Source: Anaerolineae bacterium (GTDB taxonomy: Bacteria > Chloroflexota > Anaerolineae > JACIWP01). From it: a stretch of DNA of 10,046 bases. Numbering within the stretch: position 1 is the first letter of the stretch; the number at the start of each line of letters is the position of its first letter. Below, in pieces: positions 7,212-10,046 of the stretch. Both the position numbers and the translations under genes were made by a program. Below the pieces are notes generated by a model that was not told where the DNA came from, ran no database searches, and saw nothing but the letters and a program-made list of their open reading frames with translations. Where the stretch lies: the NCBI GenBank assembly GCA_014360855.1, contig JACIWP010000104.1:1-10046 (forward strand). Direction: 5' to 3'.

Positions 7212-8600
7212 ATGTCTCTGGTGACCAGACGCCTATCCTCCTGGAATTATGCCCTGTTTGTTACAGCGGCCGCCGCTGTGCTGTTGCTGATATTCCTGGC
7301 AACGCCGGCCGCGCCCCTCTTGCTTTCCTCCCCCCAACTGCTGAGGAACGGCTCGTTTGAAGAGGGATTCTCTCCGCATGGAGCGGCTGTGGAATGGTCG
7401 GCGTTCGACAGCGGGGGCGGGGGATGGTACATTTGGGAGGATGCCGGCCGGCGGGGCCAGTCATGGCAGGGCAAGAGCGCCCAGCGCATTCAGCTTTTGC
7501 CGGCGGAGGAGGCGCTGGTGGGCGGGGCGCAGTTCGCCGGCATTTGCCAGGCGGTGACACTGGCCGCCGGACAGACCTACATGTTGGGACTGCGCGGCCG
7601 GCTGACGGCTTCCTCCTCTGAACGCTTGGATGCCCCGGTGCGCGCCCAGTGGGGCGCCGCATGGGGGCAGGACGTGACCTGGCGGAAGGTCGCTGTATGG
7701 CATGACATCCCCTGGCCAGCGGTCCAGGAAGAGGAGGCCGGCCAATATTGGCTTCCCCTGGAGACCAGCTTCACCGCGCCGGCGGAGGCAGGGCTGGTAT
7801 GTGTCCGCCTATGGCGCCGGCGCGAGTTCTCCCAACAGCCGGCCAGCCTGTACCTGGATGACGCCCGCCTGGCGGCATATCGCCCCGGCGTGCTGGAGGA
7901 GGAGCATCCCAAACCGCCTCAGGCTTCGTTAGGTGTGCCATCCTTCGTGATGGCCGGCGTCGAGACCGTTATACGCGTCACCGTGGATGGGGATAGCGAA
8001 GTTCAGGCGCTCGTGCTGTACGATGATGACCACATCCTGACGGCGCTGGATGGACGCGCCGGGCCTGTACCGCGGGATGCGCGCCTCATCTGGCGGCCGG
8101 AAACCGTCGGCCGGCATTATCTGCGCGCGGAGGTCTGGGGCGCTGGCGGCCATGTCGCCTGGGCCGGCCAGGAGGTTGCCGTGGGAGAAGCGGCGGAGTT
8201 TCTCTCGGAGAATACCCCGCTCCTGCCCGATGCGGGAGGAACGGCGTCGTATCAGCTCCCCGTCCAGGGACTGCGGCCCGGCGCGCAGTACACGCTGAAC
8301 CTGATCGTGCGGCTGGACACGGACAGGCCGCCGCGCGCTTCCGCTCCTCCCTGTCTGGCGCAGTATGGATGGGAATGGGGCGGGGGTGCTGGGAGCACCA
8401 AGACGCCCCTGTGGCGCAACATGGAGGTCATGCCGGCGGATGGGGAGGGCATGGGCACTGCCTGGCGCGCCGTGGTGCAGGATTCTGCGGCCGCGGTGGC
8501 GCAGGATGTGACCATCAGGCTGCGTGTTGTATCCCTGGATCAGGAGGCCGGCGCCTGCCGGCTTTCCCTGGAGTCGGCCAACCTGCGGGGATATCGGTAG
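7212..8600 (+). CDS. Membrane-anchored extracellular beta-sandwich protein, unknown function
   Basis: I do not recognise a characterised family for the whole 462-residue protein. One hydrophobic segment (about 13-34, after a basic start MSLVTRR) is a signal anchor or uncleaved signal, placing the rest outside the cell. From about 43 to 225 the pattern RNGSFEEG ... LYLDDARLAAY resembles carbohydrate-binding beta-jelly-roll modules of the CBM4/9 kind, which open with NGsFE and close with a DDv strand. A second all-beta part (about 237-325) looks Ig-like. A third (about 335-460; QLPVQGLRPGAQYTL ... DVTIRLRV) is again beta-rich. It has no catalytic motif that I can see. The ribosome-binding site is weak (GCGAGAAG, 7198-7205). 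The gene is followed after 9 bases by a second anchored surface protein whose Shine-Dalgarno overlaps this gene's stop, so the two are probably made together. Extracellular location is likely; sugar binding is inference. Confidence 0.75.
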   Translation: MSLVTRRLSSWNYALFVTAAAAVLLLIFLATPAAPLLLSSPQLLRNGSFEEGFSPHGAAVEWSAFDSGGGGWYIWEDAGRRGQSWQGKSAQRIQLLPAEEALVGGAQFAGICQAVTLAAGQTYMLGLRGRLTASSSERLDAPVRAQWGAAWGQDVTWRKVAVWHDIPWPAVQEEEAGQYWLPLETSFTAPAEAGLVCVRLWRRREFSQQPASLYLDDARLAAYRPGVLEEEHPKPPQASLGVPSFVMAGVETVIRVTVDGDSEVQALVLYDDDHILTALDGRAGPVPRDARLIWRPETVGRHYLRAEVWGAGGHVAWAGQEVAVGEAAEFLSENTPLLPDAGGTASYQLPVQGLRPGAQYTLNLIVRLDTDRPPRASAPPCLAQYGWEWGGGAGSTKTPLWRNMEVMPADGEGMGTAWRAVVQDSAAAVAQDVTIRLRVVSLDQEAGACRLSLESANLRGYR

Positions 8601-8603
8601 GAG
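8599..8603 (+). promoter_or_regulatory. Ribosome-binding site overlapping the upstream stop codon
   Basis: AGGAG starts inside the TAG stop (8598-8600) of the preceding gene and lies 6 bases before the ATG at 8610. This arrangement fits coupled translation of the two surface proteins and fixes the start of the second. Confidence 0.75.
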
Positions 8604-8609
8604 CGGGGC

Positions 8610-10046
8610 ATGGAGAACAGGACAGAAACCTTGCGCTCGGGCTTCCGGCTGTACCAGTGGCTTATCCTGGGGGCACTGGCCGCGGCAGTGATCGGGGCGT
8701 ACGGGATTCTCATTCACCTGGTAGTCAGCCGGCTCCACCCTCCTCCGCCTCGGCGGGAGATTGTGCTGGCCGCGCCGGCGGAGGGAACGGTGGTGACCGC
8801 CGGCGGCTCCGTCACCATTCAAGCGGAGTGCCGGGGAGCGGACGTGTACCGCATCGAGCTGTGGGTGGATTCCGCTCCTATCCAGGTAGCCGCTCGCTCC
8901 CTGCCGGCGGATGACTCCCCCTGGAATGTGGAGGCCGAATGGACTGCCGGTTGGCCGGGCCTCCATCACGTCAGCGCGCGTGGGTTGACGCCGGCAGGGG
9001 ATATGGTGTCCACTGCAGAGCGAACTGTGCTGGTCGTGCCGGATGGCGAAGTGTTGTTCGTCAGCAATCGCGATGGTCCGTACGCGCTGTACCGCATGCG
9101 GCTGGACGGCACCGGCATCGAACGAGTGTTTGCGGGATTGGGGGACAGCCGAGAGCCGGCGGTGAATCGGTTCGGCCAAGTGGTGTTTGTCCAGCGTTTG
9201 GCCGGCCAATACCACAGCCTGTGGATGCTGGACGGAGCAGAACGGCATCCCCGCGTCTGGCAGGAAGATATGGCCAACCTCCAACAGCCGGCCTGGTCCC
9301 CGGATGGCCAGCGGCTGGCGTATGTCTCAGACCGGGACGGTGCGGACCAGATTTGGACCGCGCGGGCAGATGGCACGGATGCCCGGCCGCTGACTACGGA
9401 GCGCTCCGCGGCCGGCCAGCCCGCGTGGAGCTACGATGGGACTTACGTGGTGTACAGCGTGAGAGAGGACGGCAACTGGGATATTATCCGCGCTAGCGCC
9501 GACGGCTCAGGGCGCATACCCTTGACCAGCTCGCCGGCGGTGGATTGGCAGCCGGCATGCTCACCGGTCGGTGACCAGATCGCTTTCGTCTCTAACCGCA
9601 CCGGCGTGTTCCAGATATATGTCATGGATATGGCCGGCGGCAATTTGCGCCAGCTCACGGATTTCGCCGGCGGTGCGGAACAGCCCCGCTGGTCGCCGGA
9701 TGGCTCCTGGCTGGTCTTCGTCGGCTATGCGGGACGAGGAGAGGGGTTGAACGGCAGGGAACTGTTCATCATGCGCAGCGACGGCCGCGACGTGATGCGC
9801 TTGACCTATAACCTGGCGGATGATACGGAGCCGGCCTGGCTGAGTCTGGCCCCTGTCCCGGGGGCCAGCACTGCAGAAGCGGCGTCCATGGAATTAGAGG
9901 CTTCCTATTTCGACAATTTGACCTGTGCGGGGGAACCCAGGGCGCGCCGGCAGGAAACGGTGATTGATTACGATTGGGGGCTTGGAAGCCCGGTCCCGGG
10001 CGTGCCGGCGGAGCGCTTCTCGGTGTGCTGGACGGGCAGTGTCCGC
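8610..10046 (+). CDS. Membrane-anchored Ig-like / TolB-type beta-propeller / PA14 protein (3' end outside window)
   Basis: The frame stays open from the ATG at 8610 to the last base (479 codons), so the protein is truncated by the window, not broken. A hydrophobic segment (about 16-40) anchors it, followed by a Pro-rich link (HPPPPRR). Residues about 50-143 look like an Ig-like domain (APAEGTVVTAGGSVTI). About 147-412 is a TolB/PD40-type propeller: repeats of the form QPAWSPDGQRLAYVSDRDG... begin near 226, 270, 314 and 358, with two weaker ones near 147 and 182, giving six blades. From about 430 the sequence (YFDN ... VIDYDWGLGSPVPG ... FSVCWTG) matches the opening half of a PA14 domain, a beta-barrel often used for glycan binding. 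It is the second gene of a pair with the anchored protein before it. It lacks the periplasmic TolB N-terminal domain, so a Tol-Pal role is unlikely; surface binding or scaffolding is an inference. Confidence 0.85.
   Translation, partial: MENRTETLRSGFRLYQWLILGALAAAVIGAYGILIHLVVSRLHPPPPRREIVLAAPAEGTVVTAGGSVTIQAECRGADVYRIELWVDSAPIQVAARSLPADDSPWNVEAEWTAGWPGLHHVSARGLTPAGDMVSTAERTVLVVPDGEVLFVSNRDGPYALYRMRLDGTGIERVFAGLGDSREPAVNRFGQVVFVQRLAGQYHSLWMLDGAERHPRVWQEDMANLQQPAWSPDGQRLAYVSDRDGADQIWTARADGTDARPLTTERSAAGQPAWSYDGTYVVYSVREDGNWDIIRASADGSGRIPLTSSPAVDWQPACSPVGDQIAFVSNRTGVFQIYVMDMAGGNLRQLTDFAGGAEQPRWSPDGSWLVFVGYAGRGEGLNGRELFIMRSDGRDVMRLTYNLADDTEPAWLSLAPVPGASTAEAASMELEASYFDNLTCAGEPRARRQETVIDYDWGLGSPVPGVPAERFSVCWTGSVR

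Noticed and set aside
7929..9284. A 451-codon open frame on the minus strand across the two surface-protein genes
   Set aside because: It spans the junction of two well-supported genes on the other strand, has low-complexity Arg/Pro/His-rich composition, no good ribosome-binding site noticed and no domain. It is a GC-driven shadow frame.
8610..9900. Calling the propeller protein TolB of the Tol-Pal system
   Set aside because: The TolB N-terminal domain is absent, an Ig-like domain and a membrane anchor precede the propeller, a PA14 domain follows, and no tolQ, tolR, tolA or pal gene is adjacent.

Overview
The window is GC-rich (about 60% by eye) bacterial DNA, densely coded, with six protein genes and no RNA gene, CRISPR array, insertion sequence or other mobile element that I can see. 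Gene content and style (a fused acetate-metabolism enzyme, membrane-anchored beta-propeller/PA14 proteins, extended -10 promoters of the form TGGTAnAAT, very frequent GCCGGC) would suit a Chloroflexota (Anaerolineae-like) genome. That placement is an inference from style, not from a marker gene.

Layout. (1) 18-3001, minus strand: uvrB (nucleotide excision repair) followed by a PflX-type (COG1313) radical SAM gene, joined by a 4-base ATGA stop/start overlap and driven from a promoter near 3047-3075. (2) 3200-5524, plus strand, divergent from uvrB: one 774-residue protein with an N-terminal cyclic-nucleotide-binding-like domain, an acetate kinase domain and a C-terminal PduL-type phosphotransacylase domain. 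Both steps between acetyl-CoA and acetate + ATP, plus a possible sensor domain, thus lie on one chain. (3) 5543-5571: a strong hairpin between two convergent genes, probably terminating both. (4) 5588-7021, minus strand: a 14-helix DHA2-type MFS exporter. (5) 7212 to the right edge, plus strand, divergent from the exporter: a tightly coupled pair of membrane-anchored surface proteins. The first has a carbohydrate-binding-like beta-sandwich and no recognised function. The second has an Ig-like domain, a six-bladed TolB-type propeller and the beginning of a PA14 domain, and it runs off the window.

The most interesting object is the triple-domain acetate enzyme. Its kinase domain keeps most family motifs but has changed several positions regarded as catalytic in acetate kinases (first Ser of the SSSLK motif to His, Asn of HLGNG to Thr, Glu-Glu of the C-terminal NEE motif to Pro-Ala). 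Its sensor domain lacks the usual phosphate-binding Arg. It may therefore be a divergent or re-purposed enzyme rather than a plain Pta-Ack fusion. A second genome-scale signal is the roughly tenfold excess of the palindrome GCCGGC, spread over genes, all reading frames and intergenic DNA.
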